The notes: a model not told the origin generated them from the sequence alone. A stretch of 51,101 bases of DNA from Ichthyophthirius multifiliis (GCF_000220395.1 NW_004086061.1:1-51101); one strand, 5' to 3'. Shown: positions 37,717 through 49,386, numbered from the stretch's first letter. Made by a program: numbers and translations.

Positions 37717-37887
37717 AATAAAAAATATAAATTATAAATATTATAATTATTTTAATAAAATATTAATATAAGTATATATATATATAAAAAAGTTATATAT
37801 GTATTTATAAAATTAAATTATCTTAATTTTTTTATATTAATAAAATTATTTAAAAAAAAATAAAAAAAAAATCATACTTATAAAATT

Positions 37888-38106
37888 TCATTATTTTTAT
37901 TAAAATAGAAGAGGAAGACTTTTTTAATAAATTTACATTTTAACATCATTATATTATTTTAAAAGTCTTCCTTAAGAAAATTAATTTTAAAGTTGATTAG
38001 GAGAAGTAATACTTGAATAAAGAATATTTTTATATTTTTAATAAAGATTAACTAAATTTATTTTACTATTATTTACTTATTCAAAATTTAAATATTAATT
38101 TTAGGA

Positions 38107-38148
<42 letters not shown>

Positions 38149-39387
38149 ATTAATAATATTATTACTTAATTTTAATTTAGGAAGATTTTATTTATTAAAT
38201 TATAATTTTTAAAAAATAAAATTATTTTTTTTAGGATTTATTAATATTTCATAAATATTTTATTTATCTTTTAAATTATTAATGTATTTACAAAATTTTA
38301 TTAAATCATAATAATTAATTTTAACTTAATTGAATTTTTAAAAATCTTTCCAAAATTATAAATTTTCTATAGAAATATCTAAAAATATATATATTTATAT
38401 AAATTTATATAAGATAAATGTACAAAGATAAATAAAATTTATGAAAATAAATATATATATATATATATATTAAAAAAATATATAAAAATATTTATTTAAA
38501 AAATATATATATATATATTAATATATAAATAAATATATTTATTTATTTTTATATAATATATTAATACCTTATATAAATAATATATTATCGCTTTATTTAA
38601 TTTGATTAAAATGTTTTATTTTTTCTCCTGTTGATAAAAATACATTAAAACTGTTTTCATTATTTTTATTATCAAATCTTAGAAATCTACATATATATTT
38701 TTTCCATTATTAAAATTCTTATATTAGTTATAATTTATCTATATTTTTATTTTCATATATTGGTATATCAAATGTATTTATTTGTAAACTTTAAAATGTA
38801 GTTTTCTATAAATTTTGTATAAAATGTACTTTTCTTTATTTTTTTTCTTATTTTAAATAATCTATTTAAAGTTCAACTTTATCTTCAATTTTTTATTTAG
38901 AAGTATTCATTTTAGGACTTGAACTTTCTTTTTTATTAAAAAACACGCTTTTTTTAGTAGATTTTATAGGTACCATATGATGAGCATATTTGCTTTTTCT
39001 TTTTTATAATTTTTTGTCTATTTCAGCTTATTAGTCGTATATTTTTAGTGTACTTTTTAGGTTAAGGTCTTATATTTTTTCAATTGTTTCCTTTATTTAA
39101 TATTGTTCGTATATACCCTTCCTTTTATCTTTTTTTTAAACACGATTTTTCATTATTAAATATTCGTCATCGGACATTTCTTCTTCATCGCGATTAATTT
39201 CTGAAATATTTTTTTCAGAAATAGCGTCAATAGCTGAAATATTAGGATTTTCAGGTATATTGATTTTTTTTTTTTATATAGGACTTAATGTATGTATTGA
39301 TTTTTATAAATCAAAATGATAATGAGGAGATAATTTAGTTTCTTCTTAAAAAAAAAAAGGAATATATATTTTATTTCTACGTGACAT
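37888..39387 (-). CDS. Unidentified 436-residue protein with poly-N tract
   Basis: Exon 38568-39387, intron 38379-38567 (189 nt), exon 37888-38378; phases agree and the total is exactly 437 codons, TGA at 37888-37890. It begins MSRRNKIYIPFFFQEETKLS, has an acidic SDDEYLIMKNRV segment, a basic coiled stretch, AHHMVPIKSTKKSVFFNKK, and a Trp-containing block QEFQQWKKYICRFLRFDNKN. The second exon has NLQFWKDFQKFNQVKINYYD, then a poly-Asn run coded by AAT at 38107-38146, and a Q-rich tail. No family recognised. It is convergent with the HSA gene, 171 bp apart. Confidence 0.76.
38107..38146 (-). repeat. (AAT)n microsatellite coding poly-N
   Basis: The same ATT/AAT repeat type that codes Gln in neighbouring genes is read here as AAT, about 13 Asn, in the minus-strand gene at 37888-39387. 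Confidence 0.8.
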
Positions 39388-39507
39388 TTTATTAAAATAT
39401 ATATATATATATATATAAATATATATATGATTGAACGTTTTTTTTTTTTTATTTATAATAATTAAAAATAAAAATATATAAATAATCTGATCTTATATTT
39501 TTTAATG

Positions 39508-39518
<11 letters not shown>

Positions 39519-39564
<46 letters not shown>
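39519..39564. repeat. (TA)n tract
   Basis: Divergent promoter region between the poly-N protein (-) and PLAA (+), 35 bp upstream of the PLAA start codon. Confidence 0.88.
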
Positions 39565-39566
<2 letters not shown>

Positions 39567-39598
39567 TTAAAATAAATATCTTTAAAGTAAAAAAAAAT

Positions 39599-39959
39599 AT
39601 GGATATAGAATAATTACATTAATATTAACTTTCTCAATAATTTGCTTGTCATACATAAGGTGTTAGATGTGTCCATATAGAAAAAAACTTCCTTATAAGT
39701 GGATCTACAGATAAAACTGTAAAAATATTCTAATTTGTATAAGAATTAAAGAAATACGAATTATTATATGAAGCTAACTTTTTCGACGATTATATATACT
39801 CAGTTAAAGTCTTACAAAATGGAAATGGTATTCTAAAATATGTATATAATTAAAATAATATAAATATAGGTTTTATTATTGGAAGTAAAGATAAAAATAT
39901 ATATATATTAGATTTAAGTGGAAACCCAATATAAGTATTAAATGGACATGAAGGACCAG

Positions 39960-40031
<72 letters not shown>

Positions 40032-42134
40032 AAATATAATTTTATTATTTTTTGTTTTTTCCTTATTTTTTTATAAAAAAATTAATTTTATTTATAATAA
40101 AAGGAAAGTTAATTATCTTCCTATTTTATTGTTTGATTGTTTTTTTTTAACCAAAATGCCAGAAAAATTATAAAATAACACGTTTATAAGTAATATAAAT
40201 ATATATTTAAGGTAAATAGTTTATGCCAATATAATGATAATACATTAATTAGTGGAAGTTGGGATGCAAGCAGTCGCATATGGAATTTTCAGGAAGGAAA
40301 AGAAATAAAAAAACTGGAAGGTCATTCTTATGCTGTATGTGTTTTGGGAATTAATAGTTAAGATTTAATTATTACTGGCTCTTAGGACGGAATCATGCAT
40401 TTCTGGTAGTTTTCTAGCTTTAAAGAAATCAGGAAAATTAAGGCTCATAAAGATATTATTAGGGAAATTCAATATATTGAAGAAAGTGGACTTTTATTGA
40501 GCTGCTCAAATGATATGACGCTCAAAGTTTGGAGTTTAGAAGGAGATTAGGTTAACGTTTTAGAAGGACATAGTGGCTTTGTATTTAGTTGTGTATGCTT
40601 TTCATTCGGAAACTATGTTTCGGGAGGAGAAGATGCCTTAATGAATATTTGGAAAGGAGAAACTTGTATATAAGGTTTAAAACATCCAGGTACAGTATGG
40701 AATATATGTATAAATAGATATAATATGGATATTATTAGTGCCTGTTCAGATGGTAATGTGAGAGTTTTTGTAAAAGATGACGCAGAAAGGACAGCCGGGA
40801 GGGAAGAAATTGAAGATTTCGAGAAAAAAGCAGCAGTTTAGAAAGGCGTTTCAAACGATGAAATATCTAAACTGCCAAAAGTAGAGGAAAAAGAGAGTTT
40901 TTAAGGGAAAAAAAAAGGGGAAATTAAACTTTTTAGAAATGGAGATGTCGCCGAGGCTTTTTAATGGGATTTGGAGAAAGGAATATGGGAAAAAATAGGG
41001 GAAGTTTTAAACTAATAAAATGGATCTTTTTAGAAAAAACTTTATGAAGGAGATAGCGTTTTTCCTAAAGGAAATTACGATTATATTTTCTAGGTAGAAG
41101 ATGATAGTGGATTTTAAAAAAAGTTGCCTTTTAATAATAATGATAATCCTTTAGAAATCGCAGAAAAATATTGCGTTAGGGAATAAATTAGTAAGGGAAA
41201 TGTTGAATAAATTAGAAAATTTTTAATAGCTAATTCTAATTGTACGTAGAATCAATAATAATAATAAGGATAATAATCACAACAACACTAAAACTACTAA
41301 AACTAATAAGTTTAAAAAAAAGATAAAACATATACATATTTTACAGTTTCAAATTTAAATTATTACGAACAAATGAATATAGAAGGAATGAAGAAAAAAT
41401 TTAACGAAATAAACTTGATTTTAAAGGATACAGACCATTATTTAAACGATAAACAGCTTTTCTCTTTAAACTTTATGTTAGATATGTTATAAAAGACTAA
41501 TATGTATCATAATTCTAAGCTTTCTTAGCCTCAATTAGAAGTTTTTACTTTAAAATTATTAAAATGGCCTTAAGAACATATACTTCCTGTATTAGATTTA
41601 TTCCGTATTTTTGCTCTACATCCATAATCAGACTCACTATTTACAGGTGTAGATAGTGGTTTAAATTATTTTACGATTTTAATAGGCGGATTGGGTAGTT
41701 TAAATGAAATTGGAAAGGGTTTGATTATGAAGACTTTATGTAATTTATTTTCATAGACTAACGGGAAATATGGGATGTTTTAACATTGTAGATTTTTAAT
41801 TGAAGGAATAAAGTATTTAAGGAATTCATAAAATTAAAATTTGAGAAATTGCCTTGTTTGTTTTTTTTATAATGTTTCGGCGGAAATCGTGTTTAATTAA
41901 AATTATAAAAACGAGAATATTTTAGCCTTTTTAGAAGAATTAATCTAAGTTTTCTAAACTGAAAATAATCCCGATAATATTCTTAGGATTTTAATTAGTT
42001 TTGGAAATTTCGTTATTAAATATGAAAACGTTAGTAAATAAGTTTTATAAAAAGTAGATTTCGCCGGAAAACTAATATAATTTTAAGACTAAAAAATTTA
42101 ATAATGTCTAACTGAATTAAACGATGCATTAGAG

Positions 42135-42137
<3 letters not shown>
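39599..42137 (+). CDS. PLAA: PLAA/Doa1 (Ufd3): WD40-PFU-PUL ubiquitin-binding cofactor of Cdc48/p97
   Basis: Exons 39599-39827, 39870-39958 and 40212-42137 total exactly 748 codons. PLAA delivers or edits ubiquitinated clients with the p97/Cdc48 ATPase. WD40 blades: LISGSTDKTVKIF, GSKDKNIYILDLSGN, LISGSWDASSRIWNF, HSYAVCVLGI, LLSCSNDMTLKVWSLEG, VSGGEDALMNIWKGE and DIISACSDGNVRVF. The linker is charged. The PFU domain shows GDVAEAFQWDLEKGIWEKIG and GNYDYIFQVEDDSG. A Q-rich spacer follows, then the helical PUL domain (PVLDLFRIFALHPQSDSLFT). An A9 run at 40900-40908 stays in frame, showing that not all long A runs here are miscounted. Intron 39959-40211 is largely (TA)n. Confidence 0.95.
39963..40017. 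repeat. (TA)n tract inside a PLAA intron
   Basis: Occupies the 5' part of intron 39959-40211. Confidence 0.9.

Positions 42138-42193
<56 letters not shown>
42138..42193. repeat. (TA)n tract between convergent genes
   Basis: Starts directly after the PLAA stop codon and fills about half of the gap to the USP stop codon at 42258. A repeat of this kind may act in 3'-end formation for both genes; that is inference. Confidence 0.88.
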
Positions 42194-42196
<3 letters not shown>

Positions 42197-42257
42197 ATTT
42201 TATTAATATATATTTTAATATTTATACAAAAAATAAATTATATTTATTTCGCTTCTC

Positions 42258-43019
42258 TCATTCATCTACTTATTATTGTTATTATTATGAATAAAAAAGT
42301 AAATATACTTATAAACTTAAGACTTTGCTTATATTAACCTATTCTATTTTACTATCATTACAACAATACCACTATACATAAATTAAATAATTATATATAT
42401 ATATATATATATATTTATGTTACTTTATTATTTCTTTATATATAAGATATATAATGCCCTTAATTTTAATTTCCTATATGTACAATTACTGCGTTTAATT
42501 AATAATATTAAGATTAATTATTATTATTTTTTTATAAAAAAAATTCATTTAAATTTAATCCATTAATTTAAAATTTAACTAAATCATTTATTTTTTATTT
42601 TTTAGGAAAAATTTTGAATCTCTTTAAATGTAAAACTAAACAAAAAGGCAATTTTCCTATAAAAATTTATTTTATGCCTTGATTTTTCTTCTCACATTTC
42701 TCACAAAAATACTCATCTTTACCCAAGACTTCCAGTTTGAAAAACTCCTTTAAACAATCATATACAGACTTATTTTTTGTATCTAAACTTAAAGATAAGT
42801 CTAAAAAAGGGTCATAACTCCATGAAAAACCACCACAATATCCACAAATTACCTTATTTATTAATTATCCACTAAATATTTAATCTATTATACTATTTTA
42901 ATATTATTAATAATATTCTAAAGCTTCATAGGAGTTCTTAAATTAAATTATTTTTTCAATTTTTTATCTTTTAGGATTTAATTCATCTTATATTTCACCT
43001 AATAACTAAATAAATATAT

Positions 43020-43078
<59 letters not shown>

Positions 43079-44366
43079 CATATCTTAAAAATTCCTAAGC
43101 ATCTTATTATTTATGTTAATAAAAGGCATTTTATATAGACTTTTTTATATTGTTTAAGTCACATATTTATTGTTATGATGTTTTTATATATTTTTTTAAA
43201 GCTTTTTAATATTCTATACATTTTTATTTGTTTTCGGTGAAATTTTATTCTAGGAAATACCTATTAAGTTCTTTTATACTAAATAAACATTAAAAAACGG
43301 AGTTTAAATAACAATAATTTGACTAGTTAAAGAGCCCTTTAGGCTCTATTATTTGATTATATCCATTAAAAGACTTATTTTAGGCATTTTATAAATCTTG
43401 AATATTTATTTCTGCATTGTTTCCGTACAAAAAAAGATAAATTTAAGCTAATTTAGAATTTATTAATATAAAATCTTAATTCTGAGTATTATTTATCTTT
43501 TAATTGAAAAAAAAATTGAAGAATCATTCAGATATTTGACATAAGATTATAACCATTGTTTGTTAATTTTATAATAATTATGATTTTATGTGTCTTATGT
43601 ATATTTAAAATATAAAAGTTATTCTTATTTTTTCTAATTTTTGTGAATATATATATATACATACATATATGTATATTATACCTTTCTTATTTAGTTTATT
43701 AAGTTAATTATTATACAATCTTTTCTACTGTGCATTCATCTATATTAAAATCTATATCATTTAATGAAAGCTCCTTTTTTTTTATCATTTAATACAATAT
43801 ATATATATTAATTTTTTTTAACTGTATTTTTTGTAGATATTTAATAAGATAAATCTTATATAATATTAAATGTCAATTTCATATTTTTAACAATTTAAAA
43901 ATATTCTATATATGGATCATAAATTTATAAGTTTTCAATTGTATTTGGTTTTTATATTTTCATTTCTTTATATGGGTCATATATTTAAATATTTTCAATA
44001 GTACTAAAAACAAATATATATTTATATCTAAAATTATATATAAATACTTTTCATAAATAAAAAAATCATTTTTATATTTTAATTATTAAAAATTTGTTGG
44101 TTTTATATATATTTTTTATTGAGGATTTTAATGTAAAGGCTCAATGTCTGAAGATATTTCTTCGTCTTATCTTGGTTTTAGTAATTGATTTTAAGATAAA
44201 TTAAAAAAATAACTTTATATTAAAATTAAATCTGCTGTTTTCGGTTTTTTTGTTGTATAATTATCTTCTGTTTTATATGTTTAATGATATTAAATCTTTT
44301 TTTTTTTTTTTTATTTATTTTATAAATTTTTTTTTTTACGATATATTTATCACTATATGTTTCCAT
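42258..44366 (-). CDS. DUSP-USP ubiquitin-specific protease
   Basis: Cysteine protease that removes ubiquitin. Six exons (44048-44366, 43823-44003, 43717-43773, 43080-43633, 42424-43005, 42258-42371) total 1807 bases; two restored bases give exactly 603 codons. One break is in the A9 run at 43507-43515, the other in the long T run at 44297-44312 or 44327-44337. A DUSP-like domain holds KQWLQSYVKYLND. The Cys box is GLFNQSNYCYLNSVFQCL, the Asp/Gln box QQDAQEFLRY, a zinc-ribbon part uses CGYCG and CEKC, then PFLDLSLSL, VLHLKRFK, the His box NAVIVHIGNQNQGHYISY, and the terminal WYCCNDSKIEQV and VYLLFY. All catalytic residues are present. It ends 120 bp from convergent PLAA. Confidence 0.94.
43024..43072. 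repeat. (TA)n tract inside a USP intron
   Basis: Lies in intron 43006-43079. Confidence 0.88.
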
Positions 44367-44941
44367 TTTTTTTTTTTTTTTTATTAATTAAAAATTATTT
44401 TATTAATTTTTTTTTTTATTGTTTTTATTTTATTAGAAAAAAATGAAAATAAAAAATATTAATTTTTTTAAAGAATAATTTGATAGAAAAATTCTGGCTT
44501 ATTTATAAAAAATTTATTATTTTAATTATATAAAACATTATTTAAATAATTTAAAGTTTATAAACTTTTTTTATATATTTAATAATTATTTTAATTAACA
44601 TAAATATAAATTTTAAATTATAAATAAAATAAAAGATGCTATGCTTTATTTATTATATAATTATATTTATAAAAGAAAAAATAAAATATATATTTATATA
44701 TTTATATGAATTTGTCAATATATGAATATATAAATATATGATTATATGAATATTTATTTTATAAATAATTATTTTTAAATATTATAAATATTTTAAATAT
44801 AAATTAAAAAAAAATAAAAATAAAAAATATATATATATTTTTTTTTATATGTTTATAAATGTATCTATATATACAAATAAAAAAATTAAGAAATAAATAA
44901 ATATTATAATAAATTTTATAAAAAAATTAAAAAAATAAACT
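44367..44941. other. A/T-rich divergent intergenic region
   Basis: Between the divergent starts of the USP and V-ATPase genes. Poly-T runs and TATATG repeats near 44690-44740; no defined element. Confidence 0.6.
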
Positions 44942-47909
44942 ATGAGTATTTTTCGTTCAGAAGATATGAAATATTGTCGCTTAGTTGTTCCTTCCGAAAG
45001 TGCTTGGGAGACTATAAATGAGCTGGGTAAAATAAATGCTCTTCATTAAATAGATTAGGAACCAGAAGTATCTGCAATGCACCGTCCTTATTTTAATTAC
45101 GTAAAAAGATGTGATGAGGTATTATTTTCTTTATAAAATATCTAGAACTAGATAATAAGATTTCAAGGGATTATAAAAAAGCCTACTGATATATAAAATA
45201 TAATAAACAATGCTTTTAAAAATGCTGTATAATAATAGAATAGAGCAGGTCATACCTTTTTCGAAAATTTAGAATCTGAGACTTTTTAAAATAATAAGTA
45301 ATATAGATTAGATATTTTACTTTTTTATATATATAAAATAAAATATATATAAATAAATATATATATATATAAATTATTATTATATATATATATATCACTT
45401 TAAAATATAATTTATATTTTAGTTTATTAAATGATTAAATATCTAATTTAGATAATATATATGAGAAATAGAAATATTTAAAAGAAAATCATTTAGTTCT
45501 TCTAAAAGCTATAGAATTAATAGGTGATAGTTTTTTCGAATCTTCTGATAGATATCTAGATAACTAAAATCAATAATAATTTACCAATGATTAAATAAAG
45601 GGTGGATTATTAAATAAAATTTGCGGAGTTATCAATTCTGATGACTAAGTAAGATTTTCAAAGATGCTATTTAGACTTACTAGGGGTAATATATTAATGA
45701 AAATGTCTGATTTAGATACAGAATAATCTCTAAAAGGAATCAATAATAAACAATAATAATTATAAAAATAATAAAAGAAAAGAACAGTTTTTTTCATTGT
45801 ATTTTAGGGATAATAAGGTGGTATTATACACTCTAAAGTGAATAGAATGTGCGATGCTTTTCTGCTAGTAAATATAATTTCCCTGAGACTTAAAATCTCT
45901 ATAACTAGCGCCTATTAGAGCTTGATTCAGCTATTAGAGAGAGTTAATAGGTTCTTTGTTTGACAAGTAATAACATAATTAGGTTTCTAAGCATTTATAC
46001 AGACGAGAAATATAACGCAGGGTGTTCGTATATCGAGTTCTTAAAGCTATATACAACTAAAGAAAAAAATATATACTGCTGTATGAACAATCTGAAGCAA
46101 TCTGGTGCTGTTTTGGTTGGTTTTTGTTGGATTCCTAGTGATTTACTTGGAAAAAGCTTAAGAGACCTTAAAAGGTGATTATTCTTAATTGAGAAACTTT
46201 AATATACCTAAATCTACACTACAAGAAATTCCGTTTTCAGAAGATCAAACTCCTCCGACTTTTTTTAAACTGAATGAATTTACTTCCGCCTTTTAACAAA
46301 TTGTCAATACATATGGAATCCCGAGATATTAGGAGGTAAATCCTGGTCTTTTTACATTAATTTCTTTCCCTTTTCTTTTCGGAGTGATGTTTGGTGATAT
46401 CGGACATGGTTTTTTACTCTTTCTTTTTGGTCTTTATTTGGTTATTTTTAATGACTCAATCTTAAAGGACCCAAAAAGTTCCTTTAGAGGTGCTTTATAA
46501 ATCAGATATTTAGTACTTTTGATGGGTTTCTTCGCTTTTTATTGCGGTTTGATTTATAATGACTTCCTTTCATTGCGATTGAACCTTTTCAATTCTTGTT
46601 TTAGGAATAGTCCTAATTAGTGGGGGGAATATGAGAAAATAAATAAAGATTGTACTTATATATTTGGACTAGATCCGATATGGGGAAAAGCGGAAAATGA
46701 TCTCACTATGGCTAATTCATTTAAAATGAAGCTTGCAGTCATTTTAGGGGTATCTTAGATGATGTTAGGTATTACTATGAAGGCTTTTAACTCTATTTAC
46801 TTTAAAAAATGGCTAGATTTTTTCTTCGAATTTTTGCCTTAAATCGGGTTTATGGGTATTATGTTTGGGTATATGGATTATTTGATTTTCGCGAAATGGA
46901 ATATAGATCATTCAGTTGTTAATAGCGGAAAAAAAATAGAAGATTAAAGAATGCCGAGTATTATTACTACACTTATAGATATGGCATTATCTTTAGGAGG
47001 TGTAAAAGAAAAAAACGGTGCTATTTTTGATAAAGGATAAGGAAAATCAGCCTAAGAAACATTTTAATTAATAGCTTTAGGTAATAAATAAACAAATATT
47101 TTATTATTTTTATTAAAATATTAAAAAGTTGTCGCTTTATTATGTGTACCTTTAATGTTATTTCCAAAACCTATAATATTGAATATTCAAAATAAGAGAA
47201 AACAATAATAAAATGTAAGTAATAATAATTCATTTGAAAATTCAGCTTAATAACCTTTAATTAAAGACATTGAATTAGTAAAAGATCTTGAAAATACACA
47301 AAAGGAAAAAATGGATAATAAATAACATCATAATGAAGAATTTTCTGAAATATTCGTACATTAAATTATAGAAACTATTGAATTTGTACTCGGTTCTATT
47401 TCAAATACAGCCTCATATTTACGTCTTTGGGCACTTTCACTCGCACATTCTTAATTAGCAAATGTTTTTTTCTAAAAAAGTATATAAGGCTTCCTTGAAT
47501 CAGGAAATATTTATGCTGTAATTTATAAAAAAACAAATATATATATAAAAAACATTTAAATAAAAAAAAACATATATATATAAAAAATTATATAAAAATA
47601 TATAAAAAAAATATAAAAAAAAAATATAAAAAATACATAAAAAAATACATAAAAAAATACAAAAAAAAATATAAAAAAAATATAAAAAAAAATATAAAAA
47701 AAAATATAAAAAAAATATATAAAAAATTTATATATAAAAAAATACATAAAAAAAAATTATAAAAAAAAAATATAAAAAAAATTTATAAAAAAATTTATAA
47801 AAAATATATAAAAAAATATATAAAAAAAACATATGAAAATAAATAAATAAAATTTATAAAAAAAAATAAAAAATATAAAAAAAAATAAAAAAATTTATAA
47901 AAAAAAAAA

Positions 47910-47970
<61 letters not shown>

Positions 47971-48191
47971 CTTTTCTGTAAAAAAAGCTTGTTCCAGCTT
48001 ATTTTGTATTTGCTATTATTACTTTAGGTGTATTAATGGCTATGGATGTCATGGAATGCTTTTTACATGCACTTAGATTACATTGGGTTGAATTTTAAAA
48101 CAAGTTTTATAAAGCTGATGGGTATATTTTTAATCCTTTAAGTTTCGAAAAACAAATATAATTTTATATCGAAAATGAAGAAAATTATTGA
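44942..48191 (+). CDS. V-type H+-ATPase subunit a
   Basis: Membrane subunit of the Vo sector that forms the proton half-channels. Exons 44942-45297, 45423-47517 and 47988-48191 total exactly 885 codons, TGA at 48189-48191. Landmarks: N-terminal [71 protein letters not shown]; the transmembrane bundle; [15 protein letters not shown], containing the essential proton-channel arginine; and [20 protein letters not shown]. Between about 45861 and 46174 the conserved sequence sits in a shifted frame: one base is missing at the T4 run 45858-45861 and one extra is present near 46170-46173, so the net frame is kept. The last intron (47518-47987) is 470 nt. Confidence 0.96.
47540..47910 (+). repeat. Low-complexity ATAAAAAA-type repeat in the last V-ATPase intron
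   Basis: Irregular units of TATAAAAAA and TACATAAAAAAA fill most of intron 47518-47987 and run into a (TA)n tract at 47922-47969. A reverse-strand open frame over 47556-47747 (Phe/Tyr/Ile only) is just this repeat. Confidence 0.85.
47922..47969. repeat. (TA)n tract before an intron acceptor
   Basis: Ends 18 nt before the acceptor of the last V-ATPase intron. Confidence 0.88.
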
Positions 48192-48317
48192 CTTTTTTAT
48201 TTACATTTTATTATTTATCAAACAGAAATATTTTTAGTATTTTTATTTTTCATTTTAAGCTTGTTTTTTTTTTATTATAATATTTATTGTATTTGTTCTA
48301 GTTTTTAATTTTTTTTT

Positions 48318-48377
<60 letters not shown>

Positions 48378-48771
48378 TTTATTAATTTAGTAAATAAACA
48401 TGACAAATATTTACTTTGAGTTTAATTTAAATCTAAATATTTTTCTTTTTAAAAAAAAAAATTTAATTATATATTATTTATTCTTACTTTTTTTTCTTTT
48501 TAATTATAATATATTATCTAGCTTTATTATTAAATTCTATTTTTATATTTAAAAAATTAATAAATGAATAATATTTAAAAATACAAATAATTTATTTTAA
48601 ACTATAAGTAGATTATACATTTATTGATTTTTTTTTTTTTTTTTTTTTTTTTTGAAAAAATAAAATAAAATAAAAGCCCGCCTTTATATTAAAGTTAATA
48701 AATATTAAAAGCACGTAAAAATTGAAAATTGGGAGGACTCTGTACAAATATATTATTAATTTTTATATATA
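48192..48771. other. A/T-rich intergenic region with a small GC island
   Basis: Contains (TA)n at 48324-48374, a T24 run near 48630-48653, and then a conspicuous GC-containing patch at 48676-48752 (CCCGCC, GCACG, GGGAGGAC) whose nature I cannot tell (see findings). Confidence 0.55.
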
Positions 48772-49152
48772 TCAATCTTAATCCAAATCATTTTCTAATA
48801 ATATATCATTAAATTCAATTTAAATATATATTTTTCATTAATAATATTCTTTATTTTAGTATTTTAAAGCAATTTCAATAACAATTGAGCTCACGATATT
48901 CTTACACTTTATTAAATTTAAGAATTTTCGGGTTTTTAAGTTTAAATTTTTATTCAAAATGTTAATTTCTTCGATTAAAAATATAGCCATTTCTATATAA
49001 TAATGTATTTGAGTCAAATCTTAACGTTTAATTAAAAATTCATTAAATCTTACTAACTAAAAACCTATATATTTTAATGATTAAAATTTTAATTTAAAAA
49101 GAATTTTTAATTTTAATGAAAGAATTTTGTATTTTTATATTTATGGTATCAT
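48772..49152 (-). CDS. Small unidentified protein with possible read-through extension
   Basis: Frame from ATG at 49150-49152 to TGA at 48835-48837 is exactly 106 codons. The middle and end look coding: YIGFQLVRFNEFLIKRQDLT, HYYIEMAIFLIEEINILNK, KCKNIVSSIVIEIALKYQNK. The first 25 residues are low-complexity Lys/Leu/Ile, so the true start could differ or follow an intron. After the TGA the same frame continues for about 20 codons with IEFNDILLENDLDQD and a second TGA at 48772-48774. The extension is acidic and gene-like, suggesting a missed splice or TGA read-through. No family recognised. Confidence 0.45.
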
Positions 49153-49262
49153 AATAATTTCTCCTTATAATAATATACGTCATACTAATAAATATATGAA
49201 GTAGTATTTTTCTTTTAGTTATAATTTTAATATTAATTTTATTATAAAAATACATAAAAAAA

Positions 49263-49364
49263 ATGAAAAATCTTATAGAATTGACTATGTAATCCTAATA
49301 TATTTATATATCAGGTAAAGTAAATATAAATATGGTTCTTTGTTCTTCAATAAATGAAAGATGA
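49263..49364 (+). CDS. Very uncertain small exon-like frame
   Basis: ATG at 49263 opens a 34-codon frame containing SGKVNINMVLCSSINER before TGA. A GTATGT..TTTTAG segment at 49366-49386 could be a 21-nt intron leading to a Lys-rich frame (AKKKAVKKIILDLL). I cannot join these convincingly. Confidence 0.2.
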
Positions 49365-49386
49365 GGTATGTTTATATATATTTTAG

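Noticed and set aside
42134-42337. Forward Ile-Tyr repeat frame
   Set aside because: (TA)n tract plus antisense of the last USP exon.
45118-45144. Possible 27-nt intron in V-ATPase subunit a (GTATTA..TCTAG)
   Set aside because: Length is a multiple of three and the segment is open and plausible as protein, so I kept it as coding; a transcript would decide.
45960-46178. Separate 72-residue protein starting MTSNN
   Set aside because: Its sequence is an internal part of V-ATPase subunit a lying in a shifted frame.
47556-47747. Reverse-strand Phe/Tyr/Ile membrane protein
   Set aside because: Low-complexity repeat inside the last V-ATPase intron.
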